Shown: positions 18,201 to 26,545 of the stretch, one piece after another
How positions within the stretch are numbered: position 1 is the stretch's first letter
Layout: the number at the start of each line of letters is the position of its first letter
Origin: Streptococcus salivarius
Lineage (GTDB): Bacteria > Bacillota > Bacilli > Lactobacillales > Streptococcaceae
NCBI RefSeq assembly: GCF_000785515.1
Contig: NZ_CP009913.1
Coordinates: 896,001 to 960,000 of the forward strand
Direction: 5' to 3'
Length of the DNA: 64,000 bases
Position numbers and translations under genes: made by a program
Notes under the pieces: generated by a model
Database searches by the model: none
Seen by the model: the letters and a program-made list of their open reading frames with translations, nothing else
Told to the model about the DNA's origin: nothing

Positions 18201-19821
18201 TAAAGAAGACCTTCGTGATGCTCTTAAGGCACTTCACAAAGCTGGTATCCAAGCAATCGCTGACTGGGTTCCAGACCAAATTTACCAATTGCCAGGTAAG
18301 GAAGTCGTAACAGCGACTCGTACTGATGGTGCTGGACGTAAGATTGCGGATGCTATCATTGATCACTCGCTTTATGTAGCTAATACTAAGTCATCAGGTA
18401 AAGATTACCAAGCTAAATACGGTGGTGAATTCTTGGCTGAGCTTAAAGCTAAATACCCTGAAATGTTCAAGGTTAACATGATCTCAACTGGTAAACCAAT
18501 TGATGATTCTGTTAAATTGAAACAATGGAAGGCTGAATACTTCAACGGAACAAACGTTCTTGAACGTGGTGTTGGCTATGTACTTAGCGATGAAGCAACT
18601 GGTAAATACTTCACAGTCACTAAAGATGGTAACTTCATTCCTCTTCAATTGACAGGTAAAGAAAAGGTTGTTACTGGATTCTCAAGTGATGGTAAGGGAA
18701 TCACTTACTTCGGTACAAGTGGTACTCAAGCTAAATCTGCCTTTGTAACCTTCAATGGTAACACCTATTACTTCGATGCTCGTGGTCACATGATTACAAA
18801 CGGTGAATACTCACCAAATGGTAAAGACGTTTATCGTTTCTTGCCAAACGGTATCATGTTGAGTAATGCCTACTATGTTGATGCTAATGGTAATACCTAC
18901 CTTTATAACTCTAAAGGTCAAATGTACAAGGGTGGTTACACTAAATTTGATGTTACTGAAACTAAAGACGGTAAAGAGTCTAAGGTTGTGAAATTCCGTT
19001 ACTTCACTAATGAAGGTGTCATGGCCAAAGGTGTTACGGTTATTGATGGCTTCACACAATACTTTGGAGAAGACGGTTTCCAAGCTAAAGATAAGTTAGT
19101 AACCTTTAAAGGTAAAACTTATTACTTTGACGCACACACTGGTAATGCTATCAAGAATACTTGGAGAAATATCGATGGTAAGTGGTACCACTTTGATGCA
19201 AACGGTGTTGCTGCTACAGGTGCCCAAGTGATTAACGGCCAAAAACTTTACTTTAATGAAGATGGAAGTCAAGTTAAAGGCGGCGTTGTTAAGAATGCAG
19301 ATGGTACTTATAGCAAGTACAAAGAAGGTTCTGGAGAGCTAGTGACTAACGAATTCTTCACAACTGATGGCAATGTTTGGTACTATGCAGGCGCTAATGG
19401 TAAGACTGTTACAGGTGCTCAAGTTATCAATGGACAACACCTCTACTTTAATGCAGACGGAAGCCAAGTTAAGGGTGGTGTTGTTAAGAATGCAGACGGT
19501 ACTTATAGTAAGTATAATTCTGCAACAGGTGAGCGCTTGACTAATGAGTTCTTCACAACAGGAGACAACAATTGGTACTATATCGGTGCTAATGGTAAGT
19601 CAGTGACTGGTGAAGTTAAAATTGGTGACGATACTTATTACTTTGCTAAAGATGGTAAACAAGTAAAAGGGCAAACAGTAAGTGCTGGCAATGGTCGAAT
19701 CAGCTATTACTATGGTGATAGTGGTAAGAGAGCTGTCAGCACATGGGTAGAAATCCAGCCAGGAGTTTACGTTTACTTTGATAAGAATGGTCTTGCTTAC
19801 CCACCTAGAGTGCTAAACTAA
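15268..19821 (+). CDS. gtfJ: GH70 glucosyltransferase, GtfJ-like
   Basis: This secreted glucansucrase (1,517 aa) has a KxYKxGKxW-like signal (residues 4-42), a Thr/Glu/Ala-rich variable region to about 180, the GH70 core with nucleophile Asp471, acid/base Glu509 and Asp612, and a glucan-binding YG-repeat domain from about 1136. Two near-identical C-terminal repeats (around AQVINGQ, SQVKGGVVKNADG) are obvious. The post-catalytic NNVQD motif and the length fit S. salivarius GtfJ, a maker of water-insoluble alpha-1,3-rich glucan, and in that species gtfJ lies just upstream of gtfK as here. The gene name rests on remembered length, motif and order, not a search. ATG 15268 follows GGGGAA. Confidence 0.9.
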   Translation: MENKVHYKLHKVKKQWVTIAVASAALATVVGGLSATTSSVSADETQDKIVTQPNLDTTADLVTSTEATKEVDKRTNTKEADVLTPAKETNAVETATTTNTQATAEAATTATTSDVAVAAVPNKEAVVTTDAPAVTTEKAEEQPATVKAEVVNTEVKAPEAALKDSEVEAALSLKNIKNIDGKYYYVNEDGSHKENFAITVNGQLLYFGKDGALTSSSTYSFTPGTTNIVDGFSINNRAYDSSEASFELIDGYLTADSWYRPASIIKDGVTWQASTAEDFRPLLMAWWPNVDTQVNYLNYMSKVFNLDAKYTSTDKQETLNVAAKDIQVKIEQKIQAEKSTQWLRETISAFVKTQPQWNKETENYSKGGGEDHLQGGALLYVNDSRTPWANSNYRLLNHTATNQKGTIDKSVLDEQSDPNHMGGFDFLLANDVDLSNPVVQAEQLNQIHYLMNWGSIVMGDKDANFDGIRVDAVDNVDADMLQLYTNYFREYYGVNKSEANALAHISVLEAWSLNDNHYNDKTDGAALAMENKQRLALLFSLAKPIKERTPAVSPLYNNTFNTTQRDEKTDWINKDGSKAYNEDGTVKQSTIGKYNEKYGDASGNYVFIRAHDNNVQDIIAEIIKKEINPKSDGFTITDAEMKKAFEIYNKDMLSSDKKYTLNNIPAAYAVMLQNMETITRVYYGDLYTDNGNYMETKSPYYDTIVNLMKNRIKYVSGGQAQRSYWLPTDGKMDNSDVELYRTNEVYASVRYGKDIMTADDTEGSKYSRTSGQVTLVANNPKLTLDQSAKLNVEMGKIHANQKYRALIVGTADGIKNFTSDADAIAAGYVKETDSNGVLTFGANDIKGYETFDMSGFVAVWVPVGASDDQDIRVAPSTEAKKEGELTLKATEAYDSQLIYEGFSNFQTIPDGSDPSVYTNRKIAENVDLFKSWGVTSFEMAPQFVSADDGTFLDSVIQNGYAFADRYDLAMSKNNKYGSKEDLRDALKALHKAGIQAIADWVPDQIYQLPGKEVVTATRTDGAGRKIADAIIDHSLYVANTKSSGKDYQAKYGGEFLAELKAKYPEMFKVNMISTGKPIDDSVKLKQWKAEYFNGTNVLERGVGYVLSDEATGKYFTVTKDGNFIPLQLTGKEKVVTGFSSDGKGITYFGTSGTQAKSAFVTFNGNTYYFDARGHMITNGEYSPNGKDVYRFLPNGIMLSNAYYVDANGNTYLYNSKGQMYKGGYTKFDVTETKDGKESKVVKFRYFTNEGVMAKGVTVIDGFTQYFGEDGFQAKDKLVTFKGKTYYFDAHTGNAIKNTWRNIDGKWYHFDANGVAATGAQVINGQKLYFNEDGSQVKGGVVKNADGTYSKYKEGSGELVTNEFFTTDGNVWYYAGANGKTVTGAQVINGQHLYFNADGSQVKGGVVKNADGTYSKYNSATGERLTNEFFTTGDNNWYYIGANGKSVTGEVKIGDDTYYFAKDGKQVKGQTVSAGNGRISYYYGDSGKRAVSTWVEIQPGVYVYFDKNGLAYPPRVLN

Positions 19822-19830
19822 TAGACATGA

Positions 19831-19857
19831 AAAGGAGAACTTCGGTTCTCTTTTTTA
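19831..19857 (+). terminator. Terminator of the gtfJ-like gene
   Basis: GAGAAC-ttcg-GTTCTC stem with a UUCG tetraloop, followed by six Ts. Confidence 0.9.
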
Positions 19858-19989
19858 TATTTTCTGAGAAAAAGTTCTTTTTGAAAAATACCCTTTCAAG
19901 TCGCTTACATGACGGATTTTTAATTTAATGTTAAGATGGTAAAAAAGTCATTAAAATAAGTTGTATTAAGTTTTTTTGATAGTGAAAAA

Positions 19990-19998
19990 TGATATAAT
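19990..19998 (+). promoter_or_regulatory. Extended -10 promoter of the third gtf gene
   Basis: TGaTATAAT, followed after 6 bases by an imperfect inverted repeat. Confidence 0.75.
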
Positions 19999-20004
19999 AA
20001 GTAA

Positions 20005-20030
20005 GTCTTTAAGGTGTAGATTTTAAGACA
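20005..20030 (+). promoter_or_regulatory. Start-site hairpin of the third gtf gene
   Basis: GTCTT..AAGAC with an internal mismatch around a loop containing GTAGATTT. It is weaker than in the first gtf but at the same distance from the -10. Confidence 0.5.
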
Positions 20031-20056
20031 AAAAATATATTGGGGAAAAATTGAAT

Positions 20057-23000
20057 ATGGAAAATAAAGTACGCTATAAACTGCATAAAGTGAAGAAGCA
20101 GTGGGTTACTTTGGCTGTCGCTTCAGCAGCTTTGGCTACCATTGTAGGTGGTAGTGTTGCCACATCTTCACTCGCCTCTGCAGAAGAAATAAATAATACT
20201 AATGGATCACCTTCAACAACTACAGTCGGGGAGAATACAAATCCTGTGGTTGAAAAAGAGGTAGGGACAACAACTGAAGTGGCAAATACTTCAAATGCCA
20301 CAACAACAGACCGAGCAGCAGTTACTGCTGATAAACCAGCTGAAACGACAGTTCAACCAAATTCAGGAGCAACTAGTGATAGAGCTGCAACAGTAGATAC
20401 TGAAGCTAAACCTGAAACGACTGCTAAGCCAGAAGTAGTAGCTAAACCAGAAACAGCTACAACAACTGATGTAGCAACTAATGCTGGAGTTGCTGCTCCA
20501 ACGACTGAGAAGTCTAAGGAACTTTCTGAAGCTGAGATTAAGGCCGCAGTCTCACTCGATAATATTAAAAAAGAAAAAGATGGTAAATATTACTATCTTC
20601 TTGAAGATGGGTCACATAAGAAAAACTTTGCCATTACTGTAAATGGTCAGCTCCTTTATTTTGATGAGAATGGTGTCCTTTCAAGCACATCAACTTATTC
20701 ATTCACACAAGAAACAACAAATCTTGTCACTGATTTTACTAAAAACAATGCTGCTTACGATTCAACAAAAGCAAGCTTTGAACTTGTTGATGGTTATTTG
20801 ACAGCTGATAGTTGGTACCGTCCAAAAGAAATCCTTGAAGCAGGAACAACTTGGAAAGCGTCAACTGAAAAAGATTTTCGCCCACTTTTGATGTCTTGGT
20901 GGCCTGATAAGGATACTCAAGTAGCTTACTTGAACTACATGACTAAGGCTCTTAGCAATGGTGAAGAAACAAAAGATGTCTTTACGATTGAAAATTCTCA
21001 AGCTAGCTTGAATGCCGCTGCTCAAATCATTCAACGTAAGATTGAGGTTAAGATTGCTGCTAATAAGTCAACAGACTGGTTGCGTCAGTCAATCGAGGCC
21101 TTTGTTAAAGACCAAGATAAATGGAACATTAACTCTGAATCTCCAGGTAAAGAACACTTCCAAAAAGGGGCTCTCCTCTTTGTTAATAGTGATTTAACGA
21201 AGTGGGCTAACTCAGACTACCGTAAACTTGACCAAACGGCAACAAGTCGTTTGGCAAACGATAAGATCAAGAGTGGTAGTGATGCTGGTTATGAGTTCTT
21301 GCTTTCAAGCGATATCGATAACTCAAACCCAATTGTGCAAGCTGAAATGCTTAACCAATTGTATTACTTCATGAACTGGGGACAAATCGTCTTTGGTGAC
21401 AAGGACAAAGATGCTCACTTTGATGGTATCCGTGTTGATGCCGTGGACAATGTCAGCATCGATATGCTTCAATTGGTGTCTTCATACATGAAGGCAGCCT
21501 ACAAGGTTAATGAGTCTGAAGCACGTGCCCTTGCTAATATCTCAATTCTTGAAGCTTGGTCACAAAATGACCCATATTATGTGAATGAGCACAACACAGC
21601 TGCCCTTTCTATGGACAATGGTCTTCGTTTGTCTATTGTTCATGGATTGACTCGTCCAGTAACTAATAAGGGTACTGGTGCACGTAATGCTTCAATGAAA
21701 GACCTTATTAACGGTGGTTATTTCGGTCTCTCAAACCGTGCAGAAGTCACATCATATGATCAACTTGGTTTTGCAACCTACCTCTTTGTTCGTGCACACG
21801 ACTCAGAAGTTCAAACAGTTATCGCAGACATTATCAGCAAAAAAATTGATCCTACAACAGATGGCTTCACTTTCACATTAGATCAATTGAAACAAGCTTT
21901 CGATATTTATAATGCTGATATGTTGAAAGTTGATAAGGAATATACGCATTCGAATATTCCTGCAGCCTATGCTTTGATGCTTCAAACAATGGGTGCGGCA
22001 ACACGTGTTTATTATGGAGATTTGTATACTGATAATGGTCAATACATGGCTAAGAAATCACCATACTTTGATCAAATCACAACTCTTCTTAAAGCACGTC
22101 CTAAGTATGTAGCTGGTGGACAAACATCTTATATCCACAACCTTGCTGGAGATGGGGTGTCATCTGCTAAAGACAATAATGAAGTTCTTGTCTCTGTCCG
22201 TTATGGTCAAGATTTGATGTCTAAGACAGATACAGAAGGTGGAAAATACGGTCGCAATTCAGGTATGTTGACCCTTATTGCTAATAACCCAGATTTGAAA
22301 TTAGCAGATGGTGAAACGATTACTGTCAACATGGGTGCAGCCCACAAGAACCAAGCCTACCGTCCACTCTTGCTTGGTACGGATAAAGGTATCGTGTCAT
22401 CATTGAATGATTCAGATACTAAGGTTGTTAAATATACAGATGCACAAGGAAATCTTGTCTTCACAGCTGATGAAATCAAAGGCTTTAAGACTGTTGATAT
22501 GAGTGGTTACCTTTCAGTTTGGGTACCAGTAGGTGCGACTGAAGATCAAAACGTTCTTGCTAAACCATCAACAAAAGCCTTCAAAGAAGGGGATAAGGTT
22601 TATAGCTCTTCTGCAGCCCTTGAAGCACAAGTGATTTACGAAGGTTTCTCAAACTTCCAAGACTTTGTTAAAGAAGATAGCCAATACACTAATAAATTGA
22701 TTGCAGCTAATGCAGACCTCTTCAAGTCATGGGGCATTACTTCATTTGAAATTGCACCTCAATATGTCTCATCTAAGGATGGAACTTTCCTTGATTCTAT
22801 TATTGAAAATGGTTATGCCTTCACAGACCGTTATGACTTTGCCATGAGCAAAAATAATAAATACGGTTCAAAAGAAGACCTTCGTGATGCCCTCAAGGCT
22901 CTTCACAAACAAGGTATTCAAGTCATTGCTGACTGGGTTCCAGACCAGTTGTATACTCTCCCAGGTAAAGAAGTAGTGACAGCTACTCGTACAGATACAC

Positions 23001-24856
23001 ATGGTAAGGTGCTTGATGATACTAGCTTGGTTAATAAACTCTATGTGACAAATACTAAGTCATCAGGAAATGATTTCCAAGCACAGTATGGTGGTGCCTT
23101 CCTCGACAAACTTCAAAAACTTTATCCAGAAATCTTCAAAGAAGTTATGGAAGCGTCAGGTAAGACAATTGATCCATCTGTCAAGATTAAACAATGGGAA
23201 GCTAAGTACTTTAACGGTACAAATATCCAAAAACGTGGTTCAGACTACGTTCTCAGCGATGGTAAATTGTACTTTACCGTTAACGATAAAGGTACCTTCC
23301 TTCCAGCAGCCTTGACTGGTGATACAAAAGCTAAAACTGGATTTGCTTATGATGGTACAGGGGTAACTTATTACACAACATCTGGTACTCAAGCTAAGAG
23401 TCAATTTGTGACATATAATGGCAAACAGTACTACTTTAACGATAAGGGTTACCTTGTAACTGGTGAACAAGCTATCAACGGTTCAAACTATTTCTTCTTG
23501 CCAAATGGGGTTATGTTTACTGATGGTGTTATTAAAAATGCCAAAGGTCAATCAATGGTTTATGGTAAGTCCGGTAAATTGACGACTCAAACTGGTTGGA
23601 AAGAAGTTACTGTTAAAGATGATAGTGGTAAGGAAGAGAAATTCTACCAATACTTCTTCAAGGGTGGCATCATGGCTACTGGTTTGACTGAAGTAGAAGG
23701 TAAGGAAAAATACTTCTATGACAATGGTTACCAAGCTAAAGGCATCTTCATTCCTACAAAAGACGGCCATTTGATGTTCTTCTGTGGTGATTCAGGTGAA
23801 CGTAAGTACTTAGGCTTCTTTGAACAAGATGGTAACTGGTACTACGCTAATGATAAGGGCTATGTTGCCACTGGATTTACTAAGGTAGGTAAACAAAACC
23901 TTTACTTCAATGAAAAAGGTGTTCAAGTTAAGAACCGCTTCTTCCAAGTTGGTGATGCTACATACTATGCAAATAACGAAGGTGATGTTCTTCGTGGTGC
24001 GCAAACCATCAATGGTGACGAGCTCTACTTTGATGAGTCAGGTAAACAAGTTAAAGGTGAGTTCGTGAACAATCCTGATGGAACCACTTCATACTACGAT
24101 GCCATTACAGGTGTGAAACTTGTGGATACATCACTAGTAGTTAATGGTCAAACCTTTAATATCGATGCTAAGGGTGTTGTGACTAAGGCACATACACCAG
24201 GCTTCTATACTACTGGGGACAACAACTGGTTCTATGCAGATTCACATGGACGTAATGTCACAGGTGCTCAGGTCATCAATGGTCAACATCTCTACTTTGA
24301 TGCAAATGGTCGTCAAGTTAAGGGTGGATTCGTAACGAACACTGACGGTAGTCGTTCATTCTACCATTGGAATACTGGTGATAAATTGGTATCAACCTTC
24401 TTTACTACCGGTCATGATAGATGGTATTATGCTGATGATAAGGGTAATGTCGTTACAGGAGCCCAAGTTATCAACGGTCAAAAACTCTTCTTTGCTACTG
24501 ATGGTAAACAGGTTAAAGGTGACTTTGCAACAAATGCGAATGGCAGTCGTTCATACTACCATGGAGCTACTGGTAATAAGTTAGTATCAACCTTCTTCAC
24601 TACTGGAGACAACAACTGGTATTATGCTGATGCCAAGGGTGAACTTGTTGTTGGCGAACAGACGATCAACGGCCAAAACCTTTACTTTGACCAAACTGGT
24701 AAGCAAGTGAAGGGGGCAACTGCTACGAATCCTGATGGCTCAATCTCTTACTATGATGTTCATACAGGGGAAAAGGTTATTAATCGTTGGGTTAAAATTC
24801 CTTCAGGGCAATGGGTATACTTCAACGCTCAAGGAAAAGGATACGTGTCAAATTAA
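20057..24856 (+). CDS. gtfK: GH70 glucosyltransferase, GtfK-like
   Basis: This secreted glucansucrase (1,599 aa) has a KxYKxGKxW-like signal (residues 4-42), a Thr/Pro/Ala variable region with repeated TTDRAA and KPET units to about 170, the GH70 core with nucleophile Asp461, acid/base Glu499 and Asp582, and a long YG-repeat glucan-binding domain from about 1094. It differs from its two upstream paralogues in motif IV: Asp582 is followed by SEVQT, the pattern of enzymes making soluble alpha-1,6 glucan. Length and position after gtfJ fit S. salivarius gtfK; this is recognition from memory. ATG 20057 follows TGGGGAAA. Confidence 0.9.
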   Translation: MENKVRYKLHKVKKQWVTLAVASAALATIVGGSVATSSLASAEEINNTNGSPSTTTVGENTNPVVEKEVGTTTEVANTSNATTTDRAAVTADKPAETTVQPNSGATSDRAATVDTEAKPETTAKPEVVAKPETATTTDVATNAGVAAPTTEKSKELSEAEIKAAVSLDNIKKEKDGKYYYLLEDGSHKKNFAITVNGQLLYFDENGVLSSTSTYSFTQETTNLVTDFTKNNAAYDSTKASFELVDGYLTADSWYRPKEILEAGTTWKASTEKDFRPLLMSWWPDKDTQVAYLNYMTKALSNGEETKDVFTIENSQASLNAAAQIIQRKIEVKIAANKSTDWLRQSIEAFVKDQDKWNINSESPGKEHFQKGALLFVNSDLTKWANSDYRKLDQTATSRLANDKIKSGSDAGYEFLLSSDIDNSNPIVQAEMLNQLYYFMNWGQIVFGDKDKDAHFDGIRVDAVDNVSIDMLQLVSSYMKAAYKVNESEARALANISILEAWSQNDPYYVNEHNTAALSMDNGLRLSIVHGLTRPVTNKGTGARNASMKDLINGGYFGLSNRAEVTSYDQLGFATYLFVRAHDSEVQTVIADIISKKIDPTTDGFTFTLDQLKQAFDIYNADMLKVDKEYTHSNIPAAYALMLQTMGAATRVYYGDLYTDNGQYMAKKSPYFDQITTLLKARPKYVAGGQTSYIHNLAGDGVSSAKDNNEVLVSVRYGQDLMSKTDTEGGKYGRNSGMLTLIANNPDLKLADGETITVNMGAAHKNQAYRPLLLGTDKGIVSSLNDSDTKVVKYTDAQGNLVFTADEIKGFKTVDMSGYLSVWVPVGATEDQNVLAKPSTKAFKEGDKVYSSSAALEAQVIYEGFSNFQDFVKEDSQYTNKLIAANADLFKSWGITSFEIAPQYVSSKDGTFLDSIIENGYAFTDRYDFAMSKNNKYGSKEDLRDALKALHKQGIQVIADWVPDQLYTLPGKEVVTATRTDTHGKVLDDTSLVNKLYVTNTKSSGNDFQAQYGGAFLDKLQKLYPEIFKEVMEASGKTIDPSVKIKQWEAKYFNGTNIQKRGSDYVLSDGKLYFTVNDKGTFLPAALTGDTKAKTGFAYDGTGVTYYTTSGTQAKSQFVTYNGKQYYFNDKGYLVTGEQAINGSNYFFLPNGVMFTDGVIKNAKGQSMVYGKSGKLTTQTGWKEVTVKDDSGKEEKFYQYFFKGGIMATGLTEVEGKEKYFYDNGYQAKGIFIPTKDGHLMFFCGDSGERKYLGFFEQDGNWYYANDKGYVATGFTKVGKQNLYFNEKGVQVKNRFFQVGDATYYANNEGDVLRGAQTINGDELYFDESGKQVKGEFVNNPDGTTSYYDAITGVKLVDTSLVVNGQTFNIDAKGVVTKAHTPGFYTTGDNNWFYADSHGRNVTGAQVINGQHLYFDANGRQVKGGFVTNTDGSRSFYHWNTGDKLVSTFFTTGHDRWYYADDKGNVVTGAQVINGQKLFFATDGKQVKGDFATNANGSRSYYHGATGNKLVSTFFTTGDNNWYYADAKGELVVGEQTINGQNLYFDQTGKQVKGATATNPDGSISYYDVHTGEKVINRWVKIPSGQWVYFNAQGKGYVSN

Positions 24857-24872
24857 GATTAATGAATGAAAG

Positions 24873-24902
24873 AAGTCAATCACTTTTGTGGTTGCTTTTT
24901 TC
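24873..24902 (+). terminator. Terminator of the gtfK-like gene
   Basis: CAATCAC-tttt-GTGGTTG stem with one G-T pair, then a run of Ts. Confidence 0.8.
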
Positions 24903-24957
24903 GTTAAAAAAATTGTCTCTTTTTTATACATTCAGGTCATTTGTCTGGCCAAAAAAG

Positions 24958-24966
24958 TGGTATAAT
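24958..24966 (+). promoter_or_regulatory. Extended -10 promoter of rodA
   Basis: TGgTATAAT, 32 bases before the chosen rodA start. Confidence 0.7.
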
Positions 24967-24998
24967 AACTCTTGCTAAATCTTTATTTTGGAGTACAC

Positions 24999-26426
24999 AT
25001 GGCTAAGTCAAAAAATACTATTGAAAGTCGGATAGATTACTCGATTCTCCTGCCAGTTCTCATATTGCTACTGGTTGGTCTGGTTTCGATATTTATCGCG
25101 ACAAATTTTGATTACCCAAAGAATCTTGTGCAAGTCATGTCTCAGCAAGTACTATGGATTTTTCTAGGTTCAGTACTTGCTTTTGTTGTCATGTTATTTA
25201 ATACAGAGTTTCTTTGGAAGGTAACCCCCTGGCTCTATATTTTCGGTCTGGGGCTTATGGTTCTACCTCTCGTTTTCTATTCCCCTGCTTTGGTAGCCTC
25301 GACGGGAGCTAAAAACTGGGTAAGCATTGGATCAGTCACCCTTTTCCAACCATCTGAATTCATGAAGATATCCTACATCCTTTTTCTATCGAGAATAGGT
25401 GTTTGGGCTAAGCAAGGTAAGGAAGTGACCAACCTTCAGGATGACTGGTTATTGCTCTTCCAATATGTTGCAGTCACACTCCCTGTGTTAGGTTTACTGG
25501 TTCTTCAAGGAGATATGGGGACTGCCTTAGTCTTTCTGGCTATCTTAGCCGGTATAGTAGTGGTTTCGGGGATATCCTGGCGTATTATCTTACCGGTAGT
25601 TCTAGCTTTTGCAACAGGATTAGCCTTGTTTGTGATGGTATTTACCACAGATTGGGGTAAGGAAGCCATGCTCAAGATGGGGGTGCAAACCTACCAGATT
25701 AACCGTATCTCAGCTTGGTTGGATCCTTTCACTTATGCAGATGGTATCGCCTTTCAACAGACACAAGGGATGATTTCGATTGGTACTGGAGGAATCTATG
25801 GTAAAGGCTTTAATCATCTGGAGTTGAACGTACCGGTTCGTGAGAGTGATATGATTTTCACAGTCATTGCGGAAGATTTTGGTTTGGTAGGTGGTGGATT
25901 GGTTCTTCTAACCTATCTCTTCCTCATTTACCGCATGCTGCGAGTGACGTTCAAATCTAACAACCGTTTCTATACCTTTATTTCGACAGGCTTTATCATG
26001 ATGATTGTCTTCCATATTTTTGAAAATATTGGGGCAGCAGTTGGGATTCTTCCTTTGACAGGTATTCCTTTGCCCTTTATTTCTCAAGGGGGATCATCGC
26101 TCATCTCTAACTTGATTGGTGTTGGATTGGTGCTTTCAATGGCTTATCAGACTAACCTCAACGAGGAAAATAAAATTCTCTTGGCTATGTCTCGACGTAT
26201 GCGTACGTCTGGAACTAGTCAAGTGAAACCTATTTCTAAGAGTAAGTCTAAGAAAAACAAGTCTTCGAAGAGTGTTACTATGGCCACTCAAGAATTGGGC
26301 AAGGCTAAAGATAAGGTTGATAAGGCCACTGAGAAAATGCGTCAAACCATTTCTCAAAATACGCCAAGCATTCATCAAGGCAAGCGTCGTAAGGGTTCGA
26401 AAAAGAAACCGACACGTAAACATTAA
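24999..26426 (+). CDS. rodA: RodA, SEDS peptidoglycan glycosyltransferase
   Basis: This integral membrane protein (475 aa, about ten helices) of the SEDS family polymerises lipid II for peripheral cell-wall growth together with a class B PBP. Family signatures are visible: STGAKNWVSIG near residue 100, FQPSEFMKISYIL, QGDMGTALVF, VPVRESDMIFTVIAEDFG, and PLPFISQGGSSLISN near 360. The start RIDYSILLPVLILL is RodA-like rather than FtsW-like. ATG 24999 follows TTGGAG; the in-frame TTG 24972 has no ribosome site. Unusually, the protein ends in a Lys/Ser-rich tail of about 70 residues. Confidence 0.92.
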   Translation: MAKSKNTIESRIDYSILLPVLILLLVGLVSIFIATNFDYPKNLVQVMSQQVLWIFLGSVLAFVVMLFNTEFLWKVTPWLYIFGLGLMVLPLVFYSPALVASTGAKNWVSIGSVTLFQPSEFMKISYILFLSRIGVWAKQGKEVTNLQDDWLLLFQYVAVTLPVLGLLVLQGDMGTALVFLAILAGIVVVSGISWRIILPVVLAFATGLALFVMVFTTDWGKEAMLKMGVQTYQINRISAWLDPFTYADGIAFQQTQGMISIGTGGIYGKGFNHLELNVPVRESDMIFTVIAEDFGLVGGGLVLLTYLFLIYRMLRVTFKSNNRFYTFISTGFIMMIVFHIFENIGAAVGILPLTGIPLPFISQGGSSLISNLIGVGLVLSMAYQTNLNEENKILLAMSRRMRTSGTSQVKPISKSKSKKNKSSKSVTMATQELGKAKDKVDKATEKMRQTISQNTPSIHQGKRRKGSKKKPTRKH

Positions 26427-26433
26427 GAGAAAG

Positions 26434-26461
26434 CAAGTTGGTTAATCCAACTTGTTTTTCT
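26434..26461 (+). terminator. Terminator of rodA
   Basis: CAAGTTGG and CCAACTTG pair around a 5-base loop, followed by TTTTT. Confidence 0.88.
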
Positions 26462-26505
26462 TTGAAAAAAATTAAGGCCTGTGACCTTTTCTTTGCCCCT
26501 GCCTG

Positions 26506-26514
26506 TGGTATAAT
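26506..26514 (+). promoter_or_regulatory. Extended -10 promoter of hflX
   Basis: TGgTATAAT, 31 bases before ATG 26546. It excludes earlier in-frame start codons. Confidence 0.72.
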
Positions 26515-26545
26515 AGAAGTTGACTATTTTGAAAAGGGGTTTGCT

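Noticed and set aside
10365..24856. CRISPR-like or tandem-DNA repeat interpretation of the recurring motifs at the gtf 3' ends
   Set aside because: The repeats are in-frame YG glucan-binding units with variable spacing, not identical repeats with unique spacers.
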